Shown: one piece after another, positions 39,565 through 48,203 of the stretch
Numbering within the stretch: the first letter of the stretch is position 1
Layout of the letters: the number at the start of each line of letters is the position of its first letter
From: Campylobacter sp. W0018
GTDB lineage: Bacteria; Campylobacterota; Campylobacteria; Campylobacterales; Campylobacteraceae
Length of the DNA: 64,000 nt
Assembly (NCBI GenBank): GCA_020135845.1
Contig: JACHTQ010000005.1
Location: forward strand, 30,517-94,516
Direction: 5' to 3'
The notes under the pieces: generated by a model
Databases searched by the model: none
Seen by the model: only the letters and a program-made list of their open reading frames with translations
Told to the model about the DNA's origin: nothing
Position numbers and translations under genes: made by a program

Positions 39565-39620
39565 CCCTATAAAATAGGGATTTGAGTTAAAAAACAGCCA
39601 CTATAAAGGGTTATCCTGCC
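39565..39620 (+). other. oriT: Candidate origin of transfer (oriT) with IncP-like nic site
   Basis: TATCCTGC at 39612-39619 matches the nic consensus YATCCTG/Y of IncP-type MOBP relaxases as I remember it; cleavage would be after 39618. A hairpin with 6-bp arms (39565-39570 and 39574-39579) lies upstream, as oriT sites often have. The relaxase gene starts 70 bases downstream. No experiment or search supports it yet. Confidence 0.5.
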
Positions 39621-39688
39621 TCTATACAAGTTTTATATTTTTTACTATAATTTTTTCAATTTCAAATTACAAATTTTTAAGAAAAAAA

Positions 39689-41278
39689 ATGCAAAAAAAT
39701 ATAGAAGAATTACTCGAAGAAATAAAAAAAGTTAGAAAAGCAAGTTCTGTTATAAAAGATAAATTTGATAGAAATAAAATATTTAATCATTATGTCAGTT
39801 CTTATTCAATAAAAAACAATGTTAATAATTTTAATAAATCCTCTTTTTCTAAACAAGTTGTCGTAAAACTTTTAAGTAATTTATCAAGTGCTGGAGCGAA
39901 AAGAGCGATAAACTATATCTTAAAAAATAATGATACTCCTTATTTGATTAATGAAAAAGGGGAAGAGGTTTTAGCTAAAGAAGTTTTAAAAGATTGGAAT
40001 AATGATTTTTCTAAATCAGAAAATGCAAAAGATGCTTGGCATTTAATGTTTTCTATAAAAGAAAGTGCTACTCCTAAAAATCTTGAAATATTAAAAAAAT
40101 CTGTTCAGCGAGTTATGGATAATAATTTTCTAGGTTATAAGTATGTTATGGTTTTACATACCCATCAAAATAATCCACACGCCCACATAGTTTTAAATAA
40201 AAGAAATATATTGACAAAAAAGAAAATTCATTTCAATAAAAAAGAAGATATAAAAGAGTTTTGGGACGATGTTAGAAATAATTTTAGTATGACTTTAAAT
40301 AACAAAGGTTTGCGTTATCATAATCATTCCATTTTAGAAAAGGATTTAAAGAAAGAATGCGAAAGAATTAAAAGAAATTTATACCTTGATGAGTATGAAA
40401 CCAAAAATGATTTAAATGAAATTTTATTAAATAGTATCAAGAGAGAAAATATTAAAATTGAAAAGAAAAAAAGTAGAATTGATTTCTTTTCTGAAGAGAA
40501 TAAAATTTTAAAAGACGAAAGAAAAAATTTGCTTAATCTTTTTAATCAATATAAAAAGAAAAATAATAAAAAATTTTATAAAATTGGGCGAGATTTAAAG
40601 CTTAATAATAAAAAAATAAATGAGAACGAAAAAATTATTTTAAATGAGATAAAAGAGTTAAAAGAAATTTATCCAAAAATTGAAATTTTAAACAAAGAAT
40701 TAAATAAATTAACTTATGAAAAAATAATCGATGTAAAAAGATTAGAAACGTTTTCAGATAGTATAAAAAATGTAAAAATTTCATCAAAAAAAGATTATCA
40801 AGAATTCTTAAAAGTTAGAAGTTCTATTTCTAAAAATAATCAAAATTTAGATGATGTAATTAAAAAGAATTTGGAGGCAAATTTAATCTCTTTAAGTCTT
40901 TTTAACGGCAAAAAACAAAATATTTTTAATTTAAATAATAAAATACAAAGTTTAGATAATGCAATTTATTTGCTTAAAAAATCAAATTCTGAAGTATGGG
41001 AATACGAAAACTACCTTAAAACTTTAGAAAGCAATAAGGACTTCTTAAAAGATAATATTTCCTTGAGATTTAAAAATTTAAAATTAGAACTTTCAAATAA
41101 AAGCACTAAAAAGATTAATCCTTTTTTGATTAAAGAGTATCAGAAAGGTTGTGAAATTTTAAATATCAAAGATGATTTAAATATAATCAATAAAATTAAT
41201 AATTCTAGTTATTTTGGTAAGGTTAATAATAAGCAAAATGAAAATTTAAATAATTTAAAGAATAGAAGTTATGATTAA
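39689..41278 (+). CDS. MOBP-type relaxase / mobilisation protein
   Basis: A 529-residue, very Lys/Asn-rich protein. The N-terminal domain has Tyr76 in AKRAINYILKN as a likely nicking Tyr. Residues 157-170 read HTHQNNPHAHIVLN, which matches the metal-binding three-His motif of MOBP relaxases (H-x-D/H-x-x-x-PHxH). The remaining 350 residues are mostly coiled coil with no domain I recognise. Such proteins nick plasmid or integrative element DNA at oriT and lead the strand into a recipient. No integrase, MobC-like gene or secretion genes are in the window, so transfer would need help in trans. Its stop lies in a bidirectional hairpin. The frame is intact. Confidence 0.8.
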   Translation: MQKNIEELLEEIKKVRKASSVIKDKFDRNKIFNHYVSSYSIKNNVNNFNKSSFSKQVVVKLLSNLSSAGAKRAINYILKNNDTPYLINEKGEEVLAKEVLKDWNNDFSKSENAKDAWHLMFSIKESATPKNLEILKKSVQRVMDNNFLGYKYVMVLHTHQNNPHAHIVLNKRNILTKKKIHFNKKEDIKEFWDDVRNNFSMTLNNKGLRYHNHSILEKDLKKECERIKRNLYLDEYETKNDLNEILLNSIKRENIKIEKKKSRIDFFSEENKILKDERKNLLNLFNQYKKKNNKKFYKIGRDLKLNNKKINENEKIILNEIKELKEIYPKIEILNKELNKLTYEKIIDVKRLETFSDSIKNVKISSKKDYQEFLKVRSSISKNNQNLDDVIKKNLEANLISLSLFNGKKQNIFNLNNKIQSLDNAIYLLKKSNSEVWEYENYLKTLESNKDFLKDNISLRFKNLKLELSNKSTKKINPFLIKEYQKGCEILNIKDDLNIINKINNSSYFGKVNNKQNENLNNLKNRSYD

Positions 41279-41297
41279 TGCGGATTATCCGCATTAA
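41275..41297. terminator. Bidirectional terminator between relaxase and lipoprotein genes
   Basis: A perfect 11-bp inverted repeat (41275-41285 with 41287-41297) spans both stop codons (41276-41278 plus strand; 41294-41296 minus strand). Confidence 0.7.
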
Positions 41298-41689
41298 TTA
41301 AGGTATTTGCTATCTTGTGTTTCAGCAGGAACACAATTTATAGAATTGTTTTTTTCTTTATAGCAGTCAATACCGATTATCTTGTATTTATTTTCATTAG
41401 TCTTAATTAAAAAATATTTACTATAATCAGAAAGTGGCTTTTCTTGACTTTGCATTGTATAAAATTGAACAATTTTATTTCTAATTTTAGAATCAACATG
41501 ACTTAAGTTTTTAATTGAGATATAATCATAAATTTCACAATTTGGATATTTACTTTTAATTTTTTCAATTGCTGGATTAAAAAAAGGAGAGTTATCCTTG
41601 TTTTCTGCTTTTGTTAAGCTATCGCCACCGCACCCCGCTAAAAAACTGATTAACCCTAAGGCTAAAATTCCTTTTAAAATTTTTTTCAT
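41294..41689 (-). CDS. Small putative lipoprotein beside the relaxase
   Basis: A 131-residue protein with a lipoprotein signal: LGLISFLAGC, cysteine at about residue 20. The mature part is hydrophilic with a few Cys (NCEIYDY, IDCYKEK, INCVPAE) and no domain I recognise. It converges on the relaxase gene with a shared terminator. Small lipoproteins on mobilisable elements sometimes provide entry exclusion; that is only a guess here. It could equally be a chromosomal envelope protein unrelated to the insert. Confidence 0.55.
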   Translation of the reverse strand: MKKILKGILALGLISFLAGCGGDSLTKAENKDNSPFFNPAIEKIKSKYPNCEIYDYISIKNLSHVDSKIRNKIVQFYTMQSQEKPLSDYSKYFLIKTNENKYKIIGIDCYKEKNNSINCVPAETQDSKYLN

Positions 41690-41745
41690 TTTTTTCCTTT
41701 CTTAAAATGTTTTAAATTATAGCTTTTTAAGCTTAAAAAAATGTT

Positions 41746-41768
41746 TTTAAGGTTTAACAAACCTTAAA
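41746..41768 (-). terminator. Terminator after galM
   Basis: A perfect 10-bp stem (41746-41755 with 41759-41768) lies 58 bases after the galM stop and is followed on the minus strand by a T-rich run. Confidence 0.55.
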
Positions 41769-41825
41769 GCAATAAAACACCATTTTTCCATATTTTTATC
41801 AAAAATAATCTCCAAACTTACATCT

Positions 41826-42839
41826 TTAATCATTTTTAAATGTAAATGATATATTGTAGCTTTGCTTACTATGACGTGGCAATACAATATCACCAAAATT
41901 TTCATGATGAATCGCATCAGGTAAAGTCTGTGCCTCTAATGCAATGCCTTCATTTTTATTTGCCAAAGCGCCTTTATCTCGGCTAAATGAAATGTTTTGC
42001 CCTTCGATCTTTTCAGGCGTATAAACAACAAGTCCATTACGATCAGAATGCACGATAATTTGACGCTTGCTTTCTTTATCTTTTAAGATGGCAGCTAAAT
42101 TTGTTTTAAGCACATAAGCTGTATCTAGTCCTTTAATTTCTTTAAGCACGGATTCTACATTTTTAAAATGACGAAAATCATAAGGCGTGTTATCAACAGC
42201 GAGAAATTTTCCAGTAGGGATTAAATACTCATCAGTTTCTAAAATATGATCGCTATTGATTTGTAATTCATGCGTTGTCAAATCGCGACGATTGCTCAGA
42301 TTAAAATAAACATGGCACGTTGGATTAAACAGAGTATCTTCTTCGCCACCTATTGCGCTATATACAATGCTTACTTTATTTTGATTATCCAAGGTATAAA
42401 CAATACTAGCTTGTATCTCTCCAAAAAAGCCATCCATACTTTCATCGATCTTTTTTTGAAAAGTCACACTTACACTATTTTCATCAACCGAAGTTGAATA
42501 TTCCCAATTCCAAGTTGAAAAGCCATGTGGCCCACCATGAAGAGTATTACCATGATCATTTTGTGGCAATTTATAATGTTTATAAGATGCGTTTTTGATC
42601 CTTCCAGCAACCCTGCCGATTGATTTGCAAATATTTTGAGGATTTGAGTAATAATCGTTAATGTTATCAAAACTTAATAATAAATTTTGATGCTCTTTAT
42701 CCTTAGTTGGAACTAAAAACTGATGCCAAATTGCCCCCATACTAAGGCAGGAAATTTCTACATTATTATCATTGATCAAACGAATTCTCGTTACTTTTTC
42801 ATCATTATACTCGCCAAATGTTTCTTGCAATATTTTCAT
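41826..42839 (-). CDS. galM: Aldose 1-epimerase (galactose/glucose mutarotase) GalM
   Basis: A 337-residue mutarotase that converts alpha and beta anomers of hexoses. Recognised segments are GRVAGRIKNA near residue 73, NTLHGGPHGFSTWNWEY near residue 97, the catalytic His in NPTCHVYFNLS near residue 173, and the catalytic Glu in GIALEAQTLPDA near residue 300. I do not know this gene from NCTC 11168, which does not catabolise glucose; some C. coli and subsp. doylei strains do carry a glucose pathway. No sugar transporter or kinase is next to it. It may have arrived with the insert or as an older acquisition. Base use looks like its neighbours. Confidence 0.9.
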   Translation of the reverse strand: MKILQETFGEYNDEKVTRIRLINDNNVEISCLSMGAIWHQFLVPTKDKEHQNLLLSFDNINDYYSNPQNICKSIGRVAGRIKNASYKHYKLPQNDHGNTLHGGPHGFSTWNWEYSTSVDENSVSVTFQKKIDESMDGFFGEIQASIVYTLDNQNKVSIVYSAIGGEEDTLFNPTCHVYFNLSNRRDLTTHELQINSDHILETDEYLIPTGKFLAVDNTPYDFRHFKNVESVLKEIKGLDTAYVLKTNLAAILKDKESKRQIIVHSDRNGLVVYTPEKIEGQNISFSRDKGALANKNEGIALEAQTLPDAIHHENFGDIVLPRHSKQSYNISFTFKND

Positions 42840-42942
42840 TTTTACACTCCAAAAATTTTAATATAAGTTTGACACTAATTCCATAAATACTTTATAAGAA
42901 GTAATAAAAATTTAAAAGCAATTAAAAAATAAGAAGTAAAAA

Positions 42943-42969
42943 AATATTTAGGGAATAACCCTAAATATT
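42943..42969 (-). terminator. Terminator of mrp
   Basis: An 11-bp perfect stem (42943-42953 with 42959-42969) with a five-base loop overlaps the mrp stop codon and is followed by a T run on the minus strand. Confidence 0.75.
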
Positions 42970-44074
42970 AGTGAGAACAAGCGCTTTTTCCATTCATGAT
43001 AGGCTGAATTGCAGAATTATCCGCACCGCCTTCATTGTTAATCTTTTCTATGAAATTCCAAATTTTCTCAGCCGCCATTAAATAGCGCTTTGAACTCACG
43101 CTTTCAGGATAATAAAAACTCACTGGTTTTCCATCATCTCCACCTTCTCTAACGATCATTTCAATAGGAATTTGTGCTAGAACTTCGCTTTTGTAAGCTT
43201 TCGCCATTTCTTCAGTAGTTCCTTTGCCAAAAATATCATATTCTTTGCCATTATCAGGGCATAAAAATCCACTCATGTTTTCTACGATACCTGCGATTGG
43301 AATATGAAGTTTGTTAAACATATCAAGCGCTCTTTTGCTGTCATCTAAAGAAACAGTTTGTGGAGTGCTTACGCATACACCTGCAGTGATTGGGATACTT
43401 TGTGCGGAAGTGATTTGCGCATCACCTGTTCCTGGAGGCATATCCAAAAATAAAACATCAAGTTCAGGCCAAATCACATCAGCGAGTAATTGCTCCATCG
43501 CTTTCATGATCATCGCGCCACGCCACATAAGTCCTTGTCCTTCTTCGATCAAAACCCCCATACTCATCATATAAATTCCATGAGTTAAAATAGGCTTTAA
43601 TCTTTGTCCAACCACTTCAGGTTGAGTTTTGGTTTCTCCAAGCATTCTTGGGATATTTGGCCCATAAATATCCGCATCCAAAATCCCTACTTTTTTACCC
43701 ATTTTTGCCATAGAAATAGCTAAATTTACGGTTGTAGTTGATTTACCTACGCCACCTTTACCGCTTGAGATCATGATGAAATTTTTCACTTGCGGAACGA
43801 TATTTTTACCGCTTCTTGAATTGCTTTTTTCTTCAGGAATTTTTGGTGTGATGATATTAATTTCTATATTTTTTAAATTTAAAGATGATAAAACTTCGCT
43901 AACATTTTTGCGAATTTCATTAGAAACTTCAGGATTAGACGAAGCGATTTCAATATCGATAAAAGCTTCATTATTTTCTACTTTAACTTCTTTTACAAAA
44001 TTAAAACTGACTATATCTTTTTCAAAACCAGGATATTTAACGCTTTTGAGTTTTTCTAAAATTTGTTCTTTCAT
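42968..44074 (-). CDS. mrp: Mrp/ApbC iron-sulfur cluster carrier ATPase
   Basis: A 368-residue P-loop protein. An N-terminal DUF59-like region (about residues 1-85) is followed by the ATPase with SSGKGGVGKSTTTVNLA near residue 105 and DADIYGPNIPRMLG near residue 135. The GFLCPDNG stretch carries the single Cys of a motif that often is CxxC, so cluster binding might use other residues. It loads Fe-S clusters onto target enzymes; FdhAB, SdaA and MutY in this window would be clients in principle. Single gene with its own terminator. Confidence 0.92.
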   Translation of the reverse strand: MKEQILEKLKSVKYPGFEKDIVSFNFVKEVKVENNEAFIDIEIASSNPEVSNEIRKNVSEVLSSLNLKNIEINIITPKIPEEKSNSRSGKNIVPQVKNFIMISSGKGGVGKSTTTVNLAISMAKMGKKVGILDADIYGPNIPRMLGETKTQPEVVGQRLKPILTHGIYMMSMGVLIEEGQGLMWRGAMIMKAMEQLLADVIWPELDVLFLDMPPGTGDAQITSAQSIPITAGVCVSTPQTVSLDDSKRALDMFNKLHIPIAGIVENMSGFLCPDNGKEYDIFGKGTTEEMAKAYKSEVLAQIPIEMIVREGGDDGKPVSFYYPESVSSKRYLMAAEKIWNFIEKINNEGGADNSAIQPIMNGKSACSH

Positions 44075-44148
44075 GATTCTAATCTTTCCTTAAAAAATTA
44101 AAAATTTATTTTACTAATAAAAATCTAAAATTTAGCTTTTTGTAAGTG

Positions 44149-44154
44149 TATAAT
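44149..44154 (+). promoter_or_regulatory. -10 element of the ispDF promoter
   Basis: TATAAT lies 50 bases before the ispDF ATG, in a divergent interval with mrp; C. jejuni vegetative promoters rely on a strong -10 with a poorly conserved -35. Confidence 0.5.
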
Positions 44155-44204
44155 ATGGTAACATTATATACATAGATAAAATTATAAATTTTAAAGGAAT
44201 AAAA

Positions 44205-45320
44205 GTGCAAGAATTAAGTCTAATTATGCTAGCAGCTGGAAATTCTACACGTTTAAATATGGAAGTTAAAAAGCAATTTTTACGTATAGGAGAAGATCCT
44301 TTATGGCTTTATGCGACAAAAAATTTAAGCTCTTTTTATCCGTTTAAAAAGATAATTGTTACTTCTGGTAATGTTTCTTACATGAAAAAATTTACAAAAA
44401 ATTATGAAATCGTAGAAGGTGGAGACACAAGAGCACAATCTTTAAAAAAAGCTTTAGAATTAGTCGAAACAGAATTTGTTATGGTTAGCGATGTTGCAAG
44501 AGTTTTTATCAGTAAAAATTTATTTGATCGTTTGCTTGAAAATATCGATAAAGCAGATTGCATCACCCCTGCTTTAAAAGTTTGCGATACCACGCTTTTT
44601 GATGAACAAGCCATACAAAGAGAAAAAATTAAACTCATTCAAACGCCACAAATTTCACGCACAAATTTACTCAAAAAGGCCTTAGAGCAAAATTCTGATT
44701 TTACAGATGATAGCACGGCTATTGCAGCTTTAGGGGGTAAAATTTGGTTTATAGAGGGTGAAGAAAATGCTAGAAAATTAACCTTTAAAGAAGACTTAGT
44801 TAAATTAAATCTCCCAAAACCTAGTTATGAAATTTTTTATGGAAATGGTTTTGATGTCCATGAATTTGGGCAAACAAGACCTTTAATCTTAGGCGGTATT
44901 GAAATTCATCCTAGTATGGGCTTAAAAGCACACTCAGATGGCGATGTTTTAGCGCACTCTTTAACTGATGCGATTTTAGGTGCGGCTGGCTTAGGCGATA
45001 TAGGCGAACTTTATCCTGATACAGATATGAAATTTAAAGATGCTGATTCTATGGAACTTTTAAAAAAGGCTTATCAAAAAGTCAAAGAAGTCGGCTTTGA
45101 GCTTATAAATGCTGATATTTGCGTTATCGCAGAAGCTCCAAAACTACACAAATTTAAAGAAGAAATCAGAGCCAATATAGCCTCAACCCTTAATATCAGC
45201 GAACATAGAATCAATGTAAAAGCCACCACCACAGAAAAACTAGGATTTATCGGTCGCAAAGAAGGTATAGCGGTTTTAAGCAATGCGAATTTAAAATATT
45301 TTGATTGGACAAAGTTATGA
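44205..45320 (+). CDS. ispDF: Bifunctional IspD/IspF isoprenoid enzyme
   Basis: A 371-residue fusion. Residues 1-205 are IspD (cytidylyltransferase) with LIMLAAGNSTRLNMEVKKQF at the start. Residues 210-371 are IspF (2,4-cyclodiphosphate synthase) with GNGFDVHEFG, GLKAHSDGDVLAHSLTDAI and TTEKLGFIGR. It carries out two steps of the non-mevalonate pathway. This fusion is normal for epsilonproteobacteria. The next gene starts four bases before its end. Confidence 0.96.
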   Translation: MQELSLIMLAAGNSTRLNMEVKKQFLRIGEDPLWLYATKNLSSFYPFKKIIVTSGNVSYMKKFTKNYEIVEGGDTRAQSLKKALELVETEFVMVSDVARVFISKNLFDRLLENIDKADCITPALKVCDTTLFDEQAIQREKIKLIQTPQISRTNLLKKALEQNSDFTDDSTAIAALGGKIWFIEGEENARKLTFKEDLVKLNLPKPSYEIFYGNGFDVHEFGQTRPLILGGIEIHPSMGLKAHSDGDVLAHSLTDAILGAAGLGDIGELYPDTDMKFKDADSMELLKKAYQKVKEVGFELINADICVIAEAPKLHKFKEEIRANIASTLNISEHRINVKATTTEKLGFIGRKEGIAVLSNANLKYFDWTKL

Positions 45321-46201
45321 AAGTTTTAATCATAGAAAATGAAATTTACTTAGCACAAAGTATCGGTATAAAGCTTAATAATATAGGTTATGATTGCACT
45401 ATTATTAATTCTTTTGACGAATTTAATGAAGAAAAACATTATGATATTGTCTTGCTTTCAGCTAATACGAGTAATTTTTTAAAAGCTGTGGAGCATTTTA
45501 AAAACAGTATTATTATTTTGCTAATTTCTTACATAAGCACTGATGCGGTTTCAACTCCTTTAAAAATGGGTGCAAGTGATTATATACAAAAACCTTTTAT
45601 GATAGAAGAATTAATAAGAAAAATAAAACACTATCAAGATTTTAAAAAACTTTTAGCAGTAAATAAAACCTATGAAAGTTATATAAAAACTCGCATAAAA
45701 ATGATAAAAATTTCAGAATACAATTATAAAAAAATAAAACTCCCACTCATTTTAAAATCCAATCTTCAAAATTCAGCTGATGCCTTTGTTTTCAAATATC
45801 TTTATGAACACAATATGACCTTTGCTTATATTGACTTAGCTTCTACCAATGCCGTTGAAAAAGTAATGAATTTTCATTTTGAAAATTCTCTTTTATTTTT
45901 GAGCAATTTTCAAATTTTAAAAACTTCAGAAAAAGAAGTTTTACTTAATTTTGTAAAAAATAAACCTGTGATTTTACACACTAATTCTCAAATAGAAAAT
46001 ACAAATTTCAATCAAATAAATCTAAACGATCAACAAAAAGGTATCATCGGTGATGAAATTTTAACTATAGATGAGTACATAAGATACATAGTTTTAAACT
46101 ATCAAAATGTGCTTTCTGATACAGAGCTTTCTAAAAAAATAGGAATTTCTCGCAAATCCTTATGGGAAAAAAGGAAAAAATATGACCTCAAAAAAAAATA
46201 A
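45317..46201 (+). CDS. Atypical orphan response regulator, HP1021 type
   Basis: A 294-residue regulator. The ATG at 45317 overlaps the ispDF stop. The receiver domain starts KVLIIENEIYLAQSIG, but the phospho-acceptor position in HYDIVLLSANTSN is Ser rather than Asp; the KPF switch Lys is retained near residue 100. The C-terminus ends in a helix-turn-helix (DTELSKKIGISRKSLWEKRKK). This matches HP1021 of Helicobacter, which controls genes of energy metabolism and binds oriC, and Cj1608 of C. jejuni. Phosphorylation-independent action is expected. Its end overlaps the next gene by 20 bases. Confidence 0.85.
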   Translation: MKVLIIENEIYLAQSIGIKLNNIGYDCTIINSFDEFNEEKHYDIVLLSANTSNFLKAVEHFKNSIIILLISYISTDAVSTPLKMGASDYIQKPFMIEELIRKIKHYQDFKKLLAVNKTYESYIKTRIKMIKISEYNYKKIKLPLILKSNLQNSADAFVFKYLYEHNMTFAYIDLASTNAVEKVMNFHFENSLLFLSNFQILKTSEKEVLLNFVKNKPVILHTNSQIENTNFNQINLNDQQKGIIGDEILTIDEYIRYIVLNYQNVLSDTELSKKIGISRKSLWEKRKKYDLKKK

Positions 46202-47339
46202 AACAATCACAATAGATGAAAATGAACTAGGCATTTTTTCTCTTATAGAAGAAGGCCTACTAGGAAATTGTAACTACTTAATGGATGAAAACGAAAGTAA
46301 AGAAATTTTAAAAACTGGTAAATTAAAAGGAGAAAATTTTCCTTATCCTTTCACCTTTGCCCCTAAAAATGCAGAAAAAATTTTAAAAAATCTCAAAGAA
46401 AATGATAAAATTGAACTCATTTGCAATGACAAAATAGTGGGGTATATAGAACTTAAAAATAAATTTAAAAATGATAAAAATTTTTCAAGTATTTTTAGCT
46501 CTAGAACCTGTTCTTTAGAAAACAATGGAAAAACTTGCATCAGTGGAAAAATAAAAATTTATGACTCCCCTATAAAAACCATCAAACAGCAATTTCAGCT
46601 CGCAAAAGAAAAACTCAACGCTCAAAAAATCACTGCTTTATTTGCAAATCTTGATCCTTTGCATAGAGCACATGAAAGAATGTTTCGTTGGACTATAGAT
46701 AAAGCAGATTTAGTGGTGATATTTTTAGTAGAATCTTTTGATGAAAATGGCTTTGAATTTAATTTAAAAGAAAAATATTTACAAAAACTCATACAAAACT
46801 ATTTACCGCTTGATAAAATTTTTGTTTTTCCTTTAAAAAAAATTGATCTTTTTCATTCTCATTTAAATCCTGCACTTGAAAGCATAGTAGCAAAAAATTT
46901 AGGCTGTACTAAACTTATAGTGGGGCAAAATCATACGGGACTTGGGATGTTTTATGATGAAAATCAACCTAAATCGATTTTAGACGAATTTTCTAAAGAT
47001 TACGGTATAGAAGTGATTATTTTGCCTGAATTTGTATTTTGTAATGTTTGTCATATGATTGTAAGTACTCGATCTTGCCCTCATGGATTCCATCATCATT
47101 TACATTATAATTCTCAGTCTTTGAAAAATTTATTAAAATTGGGTATTATTCCACCTGCGCTTTTTATGCGAAAGGAAATTTCAAGTATAATTTTATCCTC
47201 AATCTTTCCAAAGCGTTTTAAAAATTTTCAAAAAATATATAACGATCTTTTTGCCACAGATGGCATTTTAGAAGATAAAGAAGATGAAGAATTTTATAAA
47301 AAACTTTTAGAAGTATATCAAATGTCTTATATCGTTTGA
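46182..47339 (+). CDS. ATP-sulfurylase-like nucleotidyltransferase
   Basis: A 385-residue protein similar to sulfate adenylyltransferase. The nucleotide motif is FANLDPLHRAHERMFRW near residue 160 (HxxH-type), and VGQNHTGLGMFYD near residue 246 corresponds to the GRDHAGVG motif. A Cys/His-rich CNVCHMIVSTRSCPHGFHHH stretch near residue 290 could bind a metal. C. jejuni Cj1609 is annotated as a putative sulfate adenylyltransferase; I see no APS reductase or kinase beside it, so the physiological reaction is uncertain. It is coupled to the HP1021-type gene. Confidence 0.75.
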   Translation: MTSKKNKTITIDENELGIFSLIEEGLLGNCNYLMDENESKEILKTGKLKGENFPYPFTFAPKNAEKILKNLKENDKIELICNDKIVGYIELKNKFKNDKNFSSIFSSRTCSLENNGKTCISGKIKIYDSPIKTIKQQFQLAKEKLNAQKITALFANLDPLHRAHERMFRWTIDKADLVVIFLVESFDENGFEFNLKEKYLQKLIQNYLPLDKIFVFPLKKIDLFHSHLNPALESIVAKNLGCTKLIVGQNHTGLGMFYDENQPKSILDEFSKDYGIEVIILPEFVFCNVCHMIVSTRSCPHGFHHHLHYNSQSLKNLLKLGIIPPALFMRKEISSIILSSIFPKRFKNFQKIYNDLFATDGILEDKEDEEFYKKLLEVYQMSYIV

Positions 47340-47348
47340 AAGGTAATA

Positions 47349-47849
47349 ATGCAAAAAATTTTCTTAACTTTTTTTTATTCAGGTTGCATCCCAAAAGCAT
47401 CTGGAACTTTTGGAACTATCGCTGCTTTAATCCCTGCTTTTTTTATTTTAAGATATCTAGGAAACACCACATTAATACTACTTAGCTTTTTAATTTTTCT
47501 TATCAGTATACGTGTAATTGATAATTATGAAAAAAGCACTGGAATTCACGATGATAAACACATCGTAATTGATGAAGTCGCGGGAGTTTTTTTAGCTTGC
47601 GCTATAGCAGCTAATACATCGAATTCTTTATTAAATTTTATCATGGCTTTTATATTTTTTCGCTTGTTTGACATCACTAAACCTTCTATTATAGGAAGGA
47701 TTGATAAAAAAGTTAAGGGTGGCTTAGGAGTGATGCTAGATGATATGGTAGCAGGTTTATTTGCCGGACTTCTAAGTGCTGTAATCTATGGAATTTTAAT
47801 CAAATTCGATCTATTATTTTGGGATAAAAAATTAATATATTTATTTTGA
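47349..47849 (+). CDS. pgpA: Phosphatidylglycerophosphatase A
   Basis: A 166-residue membrane enzyme that makes phosphatidylglycerol from its phosphate. The SGCIPKASGTFGTIAALIP start is the family signature; DDKHIVIDEVAGV near residue 73 holds the catalytic acidic residues and LGVMLDDMVAGLFAGL near residue 130 is also conserved. Four hydrophobic segments. It follows the sulfurylase-like gene by nine bases. Confidence 0.93.
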   Translation: MQKIFLTFFYSGCIPKASGTFGTIAALIPAFFILRYLGNTTLILLSFLIFLISIRVIDNYEKSTGIHDDKHIVIDEVAGVFLACAIAANTSNSLLNFIMAFIFFRLFDITKPSIIGRIDKKVKGGLGVMLDDMVAGLFAGLLSAVIYGILIKFDLLFWDKKLIYLF

Positions 47850-47927
47850 AATTTTTCTTAAATTAATGAAATTTTAAATTTTATTCTTATATAATTAATC
47901 CTTAAAATTTCAAAAAAGGAATATTTA

Positions 47928-48191
47928 ATGGCAAACCATAAATCTGCTGAAAAAAGAGCGAGACAGACTATTAAAAAAACAGAAAGAAATAGATTTTATA
48001 GAACAAGACTTAAAAACATCACAAAAGCTGTAAGAGAAGCAGCTGCTAAAAACGATAAAAACGCTGCAAATGAGGCTTTCAAAATAGCCAATAAAAGCAT
48101 TCATGCTATGGTTAGTCGCGGTTTTCTTAAAAAACAAACTGCTTCACGCCGTGTAAGTCGCTTAGCTCTTTTAGTTAATAAAATTGCATAA
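47928..48191 (+). CDS. rpsT: 30S ribosomal protein S20
   Basis: An 87-residue S20 beginning [20 protein letters not shown]. The [20 protein letters not shown] end is typical. It has a good AAAGGA site and is followed by prfA after 12 bases. Confidence 0.97.
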   Translation: MANHKSAEKRARQTIKKTERNRFYRTRLKNITKAVREAAAKNDKNAANEAFKIANKSIHAMVSRGFLKKQTASRRVSRLALLVNKIA

Positions 48192-48203
48192 TTTTATTTT
48201 TTA

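Larger units (their letters stand above)
39191..39688. other. Gene-free 498-base interval between dapD and the relaxase gene
   Basis: No open frame with a start site is visible. The left part must hold the dapD promoter. The interval contains a C9 tract, several short AT palindromes, and at its right end a hairpin and an IncP-like nic motif (separate entries). It is probably the junction of chromosome and inserted mobilisation segment. Confidence 0.6.
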
